Of a DNA stretch of 64,000 nucleotides, positions 44,387 to 53,278 are shown piece after piece. Source of the DNA: Dolichospermum sp. LEGE 00240 (GTDB taxonomy: Bacteria; Cyanobacteriota; Cyanobacteriia; Cyanobacteriales; Nostocaceae); the NCBI RefSeq assembly GCF_015207875.1, contig NZ_JADEVZ010000011.1, positions 33,448 to 97,447 of the forward strand, written 5' to 3'. Positions within the stretch are counted from its first letter, which is position 1. The number at the start of each line of letters is the position of its first letter. Position numbers and translations under genes: made by a program. The notes under the pieces are model-generated. The model was not told where the DNA came from, did not search any database, and saw nothing but the letters and a program-made list of their open reading frames with translations.

Positions 44387-45289
44387 ATGTTTGAAACTCA
44401 TCCTTATTTAGTACGAGATGAGGGCGATCGCCGTTCTATACTTATGCAAGCAGACGAACTACCAAATCAACCAAAATTTTCTGAAGTTTTGGCTCGAAAA
44501 AGATATGTTGGACAAAAAGCTAAACAAGATAAAAATCATCAATGGTATGACAATTCTGGATTAGACTGGGACTGTGGAGTAATTGAAACTTGGGTTGATA
44601 AATTTGAACAATTTGTAGATAAAAAGAATAAAACTTACTACGATAAAATCACTTCTGAAAGATTACATCCTGATCAAGTAACACCATCTCGATCTTTGCG
44701 AGAACTTGGAAAAGAAGGAAAATTATTAATTCCGGCTTCACAATTGAAAGGAAGACTGCGCCATGAATGTGAAAAAATAGCGCGTGCATTAGGATGGCAG
44801 ATTTTTGAACCACCAAAATCAGAAACACTTTGTCCAAACCAAGATCAAGTAAATCCAGAATTTCGAGAAGAATATCAACTAGAAAATCATAGAGGGTATC
44901 ATTGCTTTATTTCCAAAATATTTGGTAATCCTATATTACCATCACGCATCATTGTTAATGATTTGATTTGTGACATGAAGAAAGACGATTTACCAGAAGT
45001 TATCCGTCCTGGGGTAACTATTAACCGTCGTCGTCGCACTGCTGAGGAGAAAAAATTGTATTTTCTGGAAACTTCTCCACCTAATAGTCAGTTGAAATTT
45101 ATAGGAGAAATTCAGCTATTACCAGATTGTCCAGAATATGCTAAACCATTGATTTTGTCCGCTTTACGCCATATTAATGCTTTAGGTGGAAGCAAGTCTG
45201 CTGGGTTAGGTTGGCTGAGTTGGGAAAACCTAGAAACTCTACAAATAAATGATCAAAGTTGGAAATTATTATTACCAAAAACAAGATGA
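44387..45289 (+). pseudogene. Chimera: central cas10 piece fused in frame to a Csm3-like RAMP
   Basis: From about 44357 the frame reads as a middle part of Cas10 (NRPLRCYPPMFETHPYLV, then SEVLARKRYVGQKAKQ), up to SRSLRELG near 44707. Without a break it continues as a Csm3/Cas7-type RAMP: LLIPASQLKGRLRHECEKI (loop that cleaves target RNA in intact subunits), RPGVTINRRRRTAEEKKLYF, and the glycine-rich end HINALGGSKSAGLGWLSWE. A deletion between the two genes removed the catalytic half of cas10 and the start of the RAMP gene. The ATG at 44387 is a possible start; the product would be non-native. Its stop overlaps csx10 by four bases, as in intact operons. Confidence 0.8.
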
Positions 45290-46141
45290 TGCCACGCATT
45301 AAACTAGAGATTACAGCCTTATCTCCATTAGCTATTGCTGCTAGAAAACCAGGTTCTGTTAGTGAAGCAGAAGATCATATTCCTGGTTCTGTTATTCGTG
45401 GTGCGATCGCATCTCAAATTCTACAACTATCTAAGCCAAAAATGCCAGATATCACAGAACGTGATTTAACAGCAGATGGTGGTGATTTTGCTACCCTGTT
45501 TTTAGGTAATGAACCTGCGATTTTTCAAAACGGTTATCCAGCAGTAGGAACAGTTGCTATTAAGTCATTCTTAGCCGAAAAGGAAAAATATGATCTAAAT
45601 CACAGCTACATTTGACAATGCTGTAACAGATGTTGAAAATAGAATTAAGGATTTCAACAAAAAACTAGAAGAACGATGGAAATGTTGGTCAATTTTTGGT
45701 CAACCAGAAAATGATTTATTGGAAAAGCGTTTTTATTTTACTCTTGATTTACAATCAGATGGTATTTTTACTGAAAACTGGCGACATACCACAGTCATTT
45801 CTCCAAAAATGTTGTGTGAATTTGTCAATTTAGATAGCGAATTTACACAATTAAATGATGGAGAAGAAAAAGACAAATTTCTTAAATTGGAAGTAGCATA
45901 TAGCAGCTATAACTATCGTTCTGGTTGGAATGCAGCTTGGGGTTTGATGAAAGATATAGAATTAGTAACAAATAGAGGAGGCGTGTATTTATTTAGTGTA
46001 GATAAGGAAAGAGGAAAATTATGGATTGATAAATTAAAAGAACTGGAACTGAAAGGGTTAGGAGAAAGAACTTCGGAAGGTTTTGGACAAGTACAAGTTT
46101 GTAATGAGTTTCATTTAATATTAAGAGAAAAGGCGGTATAA
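45286..46141 (+). pseudogene. csx10: csx10 remnant (type III-D RAMP), internal deletion and frameshift
   Basis: The start (MPRIKLEITALSPLAIAARK, then SVSEAEDHIPGSVIRGAIAS) is the N-terminus of Csx10, the Cas5-like subunit of type III-D complexes. This frame ends at 45615. From about 45599 another frame reads the Csx10 end (NRIKDFNKKLEERWKCWSIF, TLDLQSDGIFTENWRHTTVI, GLGERTSEGFGQVQVCNEFH) to 46141. The two parts total about 290 residues. The expected middle, including the INRRR-type segment and the glycine-rich loop, is missing, so a deletion of roughly 100-200 codons plus a frame change is the simplest account. Identification of Csx10 makes subtype III-D the best assignment. Confidence 0.82.
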
Positions 46142-46144
46142 GGT

Positions 46145-46717
46145 ATGACAAAGATTTCTACTATTGAGTTAGAACAACAACTAACGTTAAGAATCAATCA
46201 AGAGATAAGTAAACAATTAGATGATGTCATTGTAAAAATGCAAATAATTGCTAAAAGATTTGATATTAAAGAAGTGAAAGAACGTTCACCCTTAAAAAAT
46301 GTTCTAACAACTGCCACAGATCCCACATCTTCTATAGAGGTGATTAAAAACTATATCCGTTATCAAGTAGGTCGTAAAGATGGTAGTAAAATCTGGAAGA
46401 TTGAAAAAATAGAGAATGGAAAAAAAGAAATATTTGCTCATGCAGTAATTAACCAAATTGATGGTTTAATTACCAATATTCAAAATATCTTTAAATCCAT
46501 TGATTATAGCATAGATAAGGAATTAAAGCCATTCAAAGGAGAGAATAATCAAGATTGTATTAATCCTAATCTTAATCAAAATCAGCGAGAAAAATTGAGA
46601 TCACTTAAACAATATCTAGAGAATAATAAAGCTACTCTTACTAAAATTATTCATCTTAAATTAACTCAACTTTATCTTGGTTATCTTAGTCGTGAACACA
46701 CAGCTTTAATAGCTTAA
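46145..46717 (+). CDS. Type III-D associated protein, possible small subunit
   Basis: This 190-residue, mainly helical, basic protein has an intact frame. It starts four bases after csx10. Segments such as QEISKQLDDVIVKMQIIAKR, ERSPLKNVLTTATDPTSSIE, VIKNYIRYQVGRKDG and the closing LTQLYLGYLSRE resemble a helical protein I recall from cyanobacterial III-D loci. By size and fold class it could be the small (Cas11-like) subunit that stacks along the crRNA-target duplex, but this is inference. No catalytic motif is visible. Unlike cas10, csx10 and the RAMP genes, it shows no deletion. Confidence 0.6.
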   Translation: MTKISTIELEQQLTLRINQEISKQLDDVIVKMQIIAKRFDIKEVKERSPLKNVLTTATDPTSSIEVIKNYIRYQVGRKDGSKIWKIEKIENGKKEIFAHAVINQIDGLITNIQNIFKSIDYSIDKELKPFKGENNQDCINPNLNQNQREKLRSLKQYLENNKATLTKIIHLKLTQLYLGYLSREHTALIA

Positions 46718-46757
46718 TAAATCATTAGTAATTAATTTATCAGGAGATAATTAAATC

Positions 46758-48077
46758 ATGCCAAAAATTCTTTTAATTACAGTCGGTGGTTCTCACCAAC
46801 CTATCGTAACTGCTATTCGTGACCTCCAACCAGATCGTGTTGTTTTTCTTTGTTCTGACGGTGCAAAGGGTAGTAAGTCTCAAGTAATAGGAAGTGGAAC
46901 TCCTTGTGAAGTTAGACGCGGAACAGAAGTAATTGAAAAGTTGCCAAATATTCCCACACAAATAGGATTAGGTGATAAATTTCAACCCGATAGAGACATA
47001 ATTTTAATTGAAGAACCAGATGATTTATCAGAATGCTATCTGAAGGCATCATTATGTATTCAGAACATTCAACAAAATGTCACAGATGCTCAAATGATGG
47101 CTGATTATACGGGTGGTACTAAATCCATGTCTGTAGGATTAGCAATGGCATCTGTTGATTATCAACTGACATTATATGTAACCACAGCCGTCCGCACAAA
47201 TATTATCAAGGTTGAACGGGGTGAATTAACGGGACAAGCAAGTGTAGCACCTGTAGTTGCACAACGGACAATAGAACAATTTTTACCTATTTTCTTACAA
47301 CAGTATAACTATCCAGCAGCGATCGCACAACTTCGGCGTTTATTATCATCAATGGCATTACCACCTGATATTAAGCGGCAAATTCAAACCCTATACGCTT
47401 GTTGTTCTGGGTTAGATGCTTGGGATAGATTTGAACATAGAGACGCTTTAGAGTTATTAGAACCTCAGATGAAAAACCCTGAAATTAGAAATTTAGCTCT
47501 ATTTCTCAAGCGTGTAATTAATAGCAGAGGACAAATAGATGAAAAGTTTGATTCTAGTAATGGAACAGAAGGACATGGTTATGAAATAGTTCAAGACTTA
47601 ATATTAAATGCAGAAAGGCGTGCTACCCAACAACGTTATGATGATGCAGTTGGTAGACTTTACCGAGCTTTAGAATTATTAGCACAGATTCGTTTGTTAA
47701 AAGCTTATGGTCTTAAAACAGGTGATATTGATACTGAAAAACTACCAGAAAATTTGCGGGATGAATATGAGAAAAAACGTTCTCCTGCTAAGGGAAAAAT
47801 CCAAATAGCTTTAAGAAATAGTTATGAGCTTTTAACCAAACTTCCTGATGATCCTATCGGCAAAATTTATCTAGAAAATGCAAATAAGATTATAAATGCT
47901 TTAGAAGTTAGGAATAACTCATTATTTGCTCATGGATTTAAGCCAATTATTAGCAACGACTATGAAGATGTAAGTAAAGTATTTGTTAATTTCATTAAAT
48001 CCTCCATTAGTTCTGTAGTTAGTGCTAAACCACACATACAACCTCCTCAATTTCCCGCAAATATAGGCACTGGATGA
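46758..48077 (+). CDS. CARF-HEPN effector (TIGR02710-like CRISPR-associated protein)
   Basis: This 439-residue protein has an N-terminal CARF domain (about 1-170) that would bind cyclic oligoadenylate made by Cas10: KILLITVGGSHQPIVTAI and the ADYTGGTKSMSVGLA motif (115-129). A long helical region follows, with GRLYRALELLAQIRLLKAYG and a HEPN ribonuclease motif R385-x6-H392 (EVRNNSLFAHG). It should degrade RNA non-specifically when activated. The frame is complete with a plausible GGAGATAATTAAATC leader. It is notable because the Cas10 that should activate it is destroyed in this locus; a second type III system elsewhere could still use it. Confidence 0.85.
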   Translation: MPKILLITVGGSHQPIVTAIRDLQPDRVVFLCSDGAKGSKSQVIGSGTPCEVRRGTEVIEKLPNIPTQIGLGDKFQPDRDIILIEEPDDLSECYLKASLCIQNIQQNVTDAQMMADYTGGTKSMSVGLAMASVDYQLTLYVTTAVRTNIIKVERGELTGQASVAPVVAQRTIEQFLPIFLQQYNYPAAIAQLRRLLSSMALPPDIKRQIQTLYACCSGLDAWDRFEHRDALELLEPQMKNPEIRNLALFLKRVINSRGQIDEKFDSSNGTEGHGYEIVQDLILNAERRATQQRYDDAVGRLYRALELLAQIRLLKAYGLKTGDIDTEKLPENLRDEYEKKRSPAKGKIQIALRNSYELLTKLPDDPIGKIYLENANKIINALEVRNNSLFAHGFKPIISNDYEDVSKVFVNFIKSSISSVVSAKPHIQPPQFPANIGTG

Positions 48078-48153
48078 CGTTGTAGTTACCTGATTAAATC
48101 TCAAACTTTTGTAGAATAAATTGATGTAGACCTACTGCAAAATTCCTAACAAT

Positions 48154-49401
48154 ATGACCTCTACTCCCGTTGCTACCTTAATTTCCCTAGCAGATTTTCT
48201 GCGACAACCAGAAACAAAACCAGCGAGTGAATATATTGATGGTAACATCTATTCACCCTGGATAGCCAGTAAATTCCAAGTCCGTGACTTAAGCGTACTA
48301 CCTGATACATGGTTTGACCAATATCAAGAAGGAGACGGAGTAGCCATTGACAGAGACACCGAAACAGCCGCAGACGGGAAACTATATGATTTCCAAGTTG
48401 TACCAGCTAATACACAATTCCAATTTCGCGCAATAGTTGAAAATGCAGAAGATTGGGAATTAGGACTATTGATGATTGGGTTACATCAATTTGAAACAGA
48501 ACAAATTCCCCTTGGTGGTGGACGTTCTCGCGGCTTGGGAGTTGTTAAACTAGATATTAGTGAGATGTGGTGGCTTGATGTTAATAACAACCCAGTAAAA
48601 TTATTAACATATTTGACAGAATTAGTTAATAGTAAAATAGGAGATAAATTACCTAGTTATCAAGAAGGCAAAGATTTCAAAGATATTTGGACTCAAGCAC
48701 TCATCAAGCATTTGAGAGATAATATACCCAAAATTCTACAACCCCAATCCAAACACAGTCTTAAAGAGGTGAAAATGGCTTTCAGTAATTACAAAACCAT
48801 CGGTGAAGTCCTCAAAGCATTTCAAGTTACCTATATAGAAGCTAATTTCATCAGCGGAATTACTTTTAATATTCCCGACTATTTCCGCGAAGATTTAGAA
48901 TTAATGATGAGGGATGCTGTAATTGATAACTCAGAATTTGCTATCTGTGAAAATCTCATTTATCCCGTTCTTAAAGAAGTTTGGAAAACCTACAGACAAC
49001 ATTTTGTTTTATGGAGTCATGAATCATTAAATTACGATGAGAAATTATCAGGATTTCCTGAATATATTTTAGCTAAACGTTCCCCTTTAGGTAAAATCGT
49101 TTTTGATAAACCATACTTTATTTTAGTTGAAGCCAAACAAGACAACTTTGAAACAGGTTGGGCGCAATGTTTAGCTGAAATGATCGCTGCTCAAAGATTA
49201 AATGGCGAATATCAAATTATTATTTTTGGTATTGTTTCTAATGGTGCAACATGGCAATTTGGTAAATTAGAAAATGAAATATTTACCAAAAATAGCACTT
49301 ATTACACAATTCAAGAACTAGATAAATTATTTGCTGTTGTTAATTTTGTATTCCAACAATCTGAATTACAGCTAAATAATTTAGTTTTAGCTGCTGCTTA
49401 A
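48154..49401 (+). pseudogene. Triple chimera: Uma2 start, Csm3-like RAMP C-terminal part, PD-(D/E)XK-like protein
   Basis: Residues 1-31 match the start of Uma2-family proteins (LISLADFLRQPETKPASEYI). Residues about 32-160 are the C-terminal part of a Csm3/Cas7-like RAMP (GVAIDRDTETAADGKLYDF, ENAEDWELGLLMIGLHQF, PLGGGRSRGLGVV). From residue 208 (ATG at 48775, with AAAGAGGTG just upstream) the sequence is a separate protein of about 208 residues with a nuclease-like PYFILVEAKQ motif (D...E-x-K). That last part is probably a real gene translated from its own start, now in frame with the upstream fusion. The RAMP N-terminal half is missing. The frame is open throughout, so a single fused protein is also possible. 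Confidence 0.75.
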
Positions 49402-49424
49402 CTTCATATTCCCAACCTAATATT

Positions 49425-49814
49425 ATGCACAAAAAATTTGTCAATCACTGTACTATAGATTTAACTATTATTCCTGATGGACCAATTCTTATCAAATCAG
49501 GAAAAGAAGGAGCAGACCCTACAAAGCCAGATATGGAATTTGTGGAAACCTATCATGCTGGTGGACGGACAATATATTTACCAGGAAGCAGTTTAAAAGG
49601 TGCAATTCGCGCCCATGCTGAACGGATTGTCAGAACAATTGAAAAAGGACAAAAAGACGGAATTTCTGTCCAACAAGCCGGAAAAGAATATACTTTTAAA
49701 ACACAAGTAACTTTTACAAATTTACTTGCCGAAGAATTAGAGTTTAACAGATCAACAGTGGGAAATTGCTCATGCGATCGCCCAAACTTTAGTCAAAGAA
49801 GATACAGATGCTAA
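49425..49814 (+). pseudogene. Csm3-like RAMP, N-terminal fragment
   Basis: The first 105 residues are the start of a III-D RAMP: HCTIDLTIIPDGPILIKSGK, ADPTKPDMEFVETYH and the loop YLPGSSLKGAIRAHAERIVR. The last 20 residues are frame-shifted sequence that ends at 49814. The C-terminal half with the G-rich loop is absent, so this gene cannot make a complete Cas7-type subunit. The deletion endpoint lies near 49738-49745, where a different gene begins in another frame. Confidence 0.8.
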
Positions 49815-50274
49815 CGAGGTCAGTAAAGCTGTTGCATATTTACGGGCAGTTATTGATAAAAATGATGCTACATCCAGATTTTTAACCTATCTCAAAACTT
49901 TAGTTAGAGATGGAAGAATGATTGGACATAGTAAAAAAACCTCTGAGTATTACAGCAGTATAGAAACTATCTGTAGTCAATATTTCAAAAGTAACAGTGA
50001 TGCTTTAACTATTTTGCAAATGTTAGGTTGGGTATCGCGGTTAATGAGATATTATAATAATTCTGGTGTCCCTATGGGGGAAATTACCTTTCCCACAGCA
50101 GTAGTTATAGAGTCAGCACGTCAAGCGGAAATTGCTAAAGTTACTGAATCTCAAGAGTTTAAAGAAGGGGATATCATAGATGCAAAAGTCACCAAGATTA
50201 ATGGCAACAAGGTTAGTTATGAAATCTTAGAAATCATTAAGAGACTTCCAAATAAAAAAATGTCCCAAAACTGA
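49741..50274 (+). pseudogene. III-D associated protein, 5' end lost
   Basis: A frame opening after a TAG at 49738-49740 encodes about 177 residues: SLTDQQWEIAHAIAQTLVKE, then KAVAYLRAVIDKND, RFLTYLKTLVRDGRMIGHSK, and LTILQMLGWVSRLMRYY. This looks like a helical accessory protein found beside III-D RAMP genes; I cannot give its function. The last 35 residues read as an OB-like tail (EFKEGDIIDAKVTKINGNKV). The natural start codon is gone, fused to the broken RAMP gene; internal ATG codons such as 49918 could start a shorter product. Confidence 0.65.
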
Positions 50275-50550
50275 TGCAAAAATTCTCTCTCTGTGTACTC
50301 TGTGCCTCTGTGGTTCGTTTCTTGGGATAATTTATTTCTGGGAAGTCTCTAACTCAATTTAAAATAGGCGAACCGGGAGTTATTAGTTGGATTTTTCGAG
50401 ACTTAACGGGAAAAGTCAGACCTTTAACTTGAGCGATCGCCCTAGCGTTGGTGTATTCTAGTTGACCCTGCCGGCTGTGGCACGGAGTATTTGTGGATAA
50501 ACTTTGGCTAGTGGTGATAACTGCCGTTCCAAAGTGCCTTTCTACTTATA
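50275..50550. other. Intergenic region after the cas remnants
   Basis: The first 60 bases carry the common CTCTGTGTACTCTGTGCCTC type repeat. From about 50352 a broken frame (QFKIGEPGVISWIFRDLTGK) reads like a protein remnant interrupted by stops; its origin is unknown. No CRISPR array is present. Confidence 0.5.
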
Positions 50551-52767
50551 TCAAATAGGAAACTGATAGATAAGCACTTTACCTTGCCAATTTTCTTCTA
50601 CAAATACAAGATATTCATCATTAGCACGACGAAAAGCACGGATACCATAGGGAATATCAACCCAACCACTTTCTTTGCCAACTTCTGGACCTGGAGTCAT
50701 CTTTTTCACAAGTTCTCCCGTAGCAGTTTTGTAAACATATACCTCGGCGGTTTTGACACCCACTGCAAACACATAATCACCAGCTACACTCATGGCTGCG
50801 GTGGCGATTTGTCCTTTACCTGTAGTGTCGTAGGGAACAACGGTGCGCCATTTGGGAGTCCGATTTCCTTGACTCCAATTATCGAAGCGAGCAATTTCTG
50901 ATCCTATGACTTTGGCATCATCAGCAAATGCCGGATGTTCAATCGTAAAACCTGATAAATACATAGTATCGGTTTCGGGAAAATACTCAATCCGTCGCAA
51001 GTCTTTGAAGGTGCTAGGAGTTTTGAGTTTTTTCATCGAACTATAGGTATAAATGGGATTTCCTTTAGTATCTAATCCCTGCAAAGGATAATGACGAATG
51101 CCATCTTCAGTTCGCAAAGTTTTCCAAACATCTCCTTTGCTGTCTACCCACCAACCTCCAATATAGGGATAGTCTTGACTGCTATCATATTCATTTTTTT
51201 CAAATGCACCATTACCATTACTATCGCGCCAAATCCATTCTCCGTTTGCGGGTTGATTAGGTGGCCAGTTGCCATGAACAGACTGTTTATTCTGATCATT
51301 AGTACCAACAAACATCCCCGCAGGAATGGCAATTTCACCATCTGTATTCGGTTGAAACCGATAAATTTGCAAAAAGCTATTGTACATATCTGTCAGGAAT
51401 ACAAAAGGTTTGCCTTGAATCCGCCGCACAAAAGTTCCATCTGGTGATGTATGTAGACGTGGGTCTTGAGCGTATTTAAAGGGATTGACTGTGTAGGCTT
51501 TATAAGTCCACTGTTTACCAGCAGACTTGCTATAATCCATGACATATTTTTCTTGTTTGGTGAATATAGTTACACCATCTGTTTTTGGATCTGTATCTGC
51601 ATTATCTACAAATATTAATCCTAGTAATTGCCACACTATTTTTCCTGATGGCGAAAATTTTCTCAAATCTGTTCCCGATGTATTAAAGCCATTATTATTT
51701 ACATAAATATTGCCTTTGGCATCTGTACCAACTCCAGTAATGCCGTAGAGTTTGGATGTTTTTACTTCTCCAGGTACACCACCAAAAATACCTTTTTTAT
51801 CCCCAAAGGTATCCACGCGAACTGGCTGATTATTAATATTGTAAATTACCAATTGTTGATTAATCCCATTTTCTGCTACTAACAATCTGCCGAGATTATC
51901 AATGGCTAATGCTGATGGTTGATCAACATCTGTAATTTCTTTGGGTAATTTCTTTCCGGCTTGAGAATAATTAACAATTTTTCCAAATTTAGCACCTTTT
52001 TTATTTTGGATAATCCATAAACTACCTTTTTTATCAATGGTAATTTTTCCGGGATTATTAACAGTAAACTTATTTATTTCTGCCATTGTTTCAGTATTAT
52101 AAACCCGAACAATATTCTCGCCAGCATTGCTAACAAATAGTTGATTATTTATTGTTGCTATTCCTGTAACTTCATGACTTTTGCTGGTAATTAACATACT
52201 TTTATCCCAGCCATTTCCTTTTTCAAAAGGTACAGGTTTTCCTGTTAAATCATAACGTCTGACGCAGTACCAATTTTGTCCTTGGGGAGGATAATATTCT
52301 TTTGTTTGATCTGTTCCACCTTGAGTCATAGAAATATAAATATATTTGCTATTTACTGTTATTGCTTTACCACCTAAACGATTCCAACCATGTGTATCTT
52401 CGAGGATAAAAATTGGTTTACCATCTTTATATACTCCTGCTTCACTACCAGCTTCATCCCAAACACTATTTGTATAAATTGTCCCGTCATCTTTGACATA
52501 CATTCCTTCTATATTATTTTGTACTCGCAATTTACCATTACCAATGGTATTTCCTAACCAAGAGGTAATATATGTAATTTCAGAAGTTCTGACTGCTTTA
52601 GATTTTTTAGTTGTGGCTAAATCCATTGTCATGCCGGCAAATGTTATGAGTAGTCCACAGGTTAAACCCAATAAAATCTTGAAAGTTATTTTTTTTCGCC
52701 AATATCTCCTCGAAAATAAGTTATGAAGATATTGATAAAGTTTGTAGCAAGTTTTACTAATCTGCAT
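50551..52767 (-). CDS. Membrane-anchored or secreted beta-propeller (NHL-like) protein
   Basis: This 738-residue protein has an N-terminal signal anchor (residues about 27-48: ITFKILLGLTCGLLITFAGM). The body is made of repeated beta-propeller blades with NHL/SMP-30-like patterns (DVDQPSALAIDNLGRLLVAE, ITGVGTDAKGNIYVNNNGFN, MYVKDDGTIYTNSVWDEAG). Near residue 540 the segment DSNGNGAFEKNEY matches a calcium-binding EF-hand loop. No catalytic residues are evident. It probably works in the periplasm or at the cell surface. It is transcribed away from two glycosyltransferase genes, so a role in surface polysaccharide is possible but not shown. Confidence 0.75.
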   Translation of the reverse strand: MQISKTCYKLYQYLHNLFSRRYWRKKITFKILLGLTCGLLITFAGMTMDLATTKKSKAVRTSEITYITSWLGNTIGNGKLRVQNNIEGMYVKDDGTIYTNSVWDEAGSEAGVYKDGKPIFILEDTHGWNRLGGKAITVNSKYIYISMTQGGTDQTKEYYPPQGQNWYCVRRYDLTGKPVPFEKGNGWDKSMLITSKSHEVTGIATINNQLFVSNAGENIVRVYNTETMAEINKFTVNNPGKITIDKKGSLWIIQNKKGAKFGKIVNYSQAGKKLPKEITDVDQPSALAIDNLGRLLVAENGINQQLVIYNINNQPVRVDTFGDKKGIFGGVPGEVKTSKLYGITGVGTDAKGNIYVNNNGFNTSGTDLRKFSPSGKIVWQLLGLIFVDNADTDPKTDGVTIFTKQEKYVMDYSKSAGKQWTYKAYTVNPFKYAQDPRLHTSPDGTFVRRIQGKPFVFLTDMYNSFLQIYRFQPNTDGEIAIPAGMFVGTNDQNKQSVHGNWPPNQPANGEWIWRDSNGNGAFEKNEYDSSQDYPYIGGWWVDSKGDVWKTLRTEDGIRHYPLQGLDTKGNPIYTYSSMKKLKTPSTFKDLRRIEYFPETDTMYLSGFTIEHPAFADDAKVIGSEIARFDNWSQGNRTPKWRTVVPYDTTGKGQIATAAMSVAGDYVFAVGVKTAEVYVYKTATGELVKKMTPGPEVGKESGWVDIPYGIRAFRRANDEYLVFVEENWQGKVLIYQFPI

Positions 52768-52934
52768 AAATAATTCCGTTGCTGTAATATGCTTTTTGAA
52801 TTTCTAATTTATCCCTGTGGGATAGGCTTTTAAATTCTTACTCATAAATTAACAAAGAAATTTTGTCTTGCATTTAATTTCATCAAAACTTTATTAATAA
52901 CATATAGATTTAAAATGTAAAAATTCAGGAGTAA

Positions 52935-53022
52935 TACAATTGAGGGAGACCCCGGGCGGGGAGACCCCGCCCCTACAGGTTTGATGATTTTCTGAATCTA
53001 TCTCACTGAATTGATACTGCTA
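52935..53022 (-). mobile_element. MITE-like element, family A (copy 2, reverse orientation)
   Basis: On the minus strand the sequence runs from a worn AGCAGTATCAATTCAGTGAG end through AAACCTGTAGGGGCGGGG to CTCAATTGTATT, matching the order of motifs in the 8311-8411 element. A duplicated GGGGAGACCCCG segment makes the interior longer. It lies in the divergent promoter region between the propeller and glycosyltransferase genes (52768-53278). Confidence 0.65.
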
Positions 53023-53278
53023 TGCCTAAATAATTTCTCGGGTAATATTTTTATAGCTATCTATAATTTGTTATGCAAATATATTTTTTTGATGTATTTT
53101 ATTTGTAGAAATGGAATAATTTTTATATTTAAACTGGTTTTGATTCTCAGAGTCGTATTAAAGGATCATGCTGAAAATAAATTATCTTGGCATTGGCTAC
53201 ATAAATAAAAGCGTAAATCAAAATCACTAATTGCAATTTATCTATCTAAAGGGAGATAATTACGTGAAGGGTAAAGAT

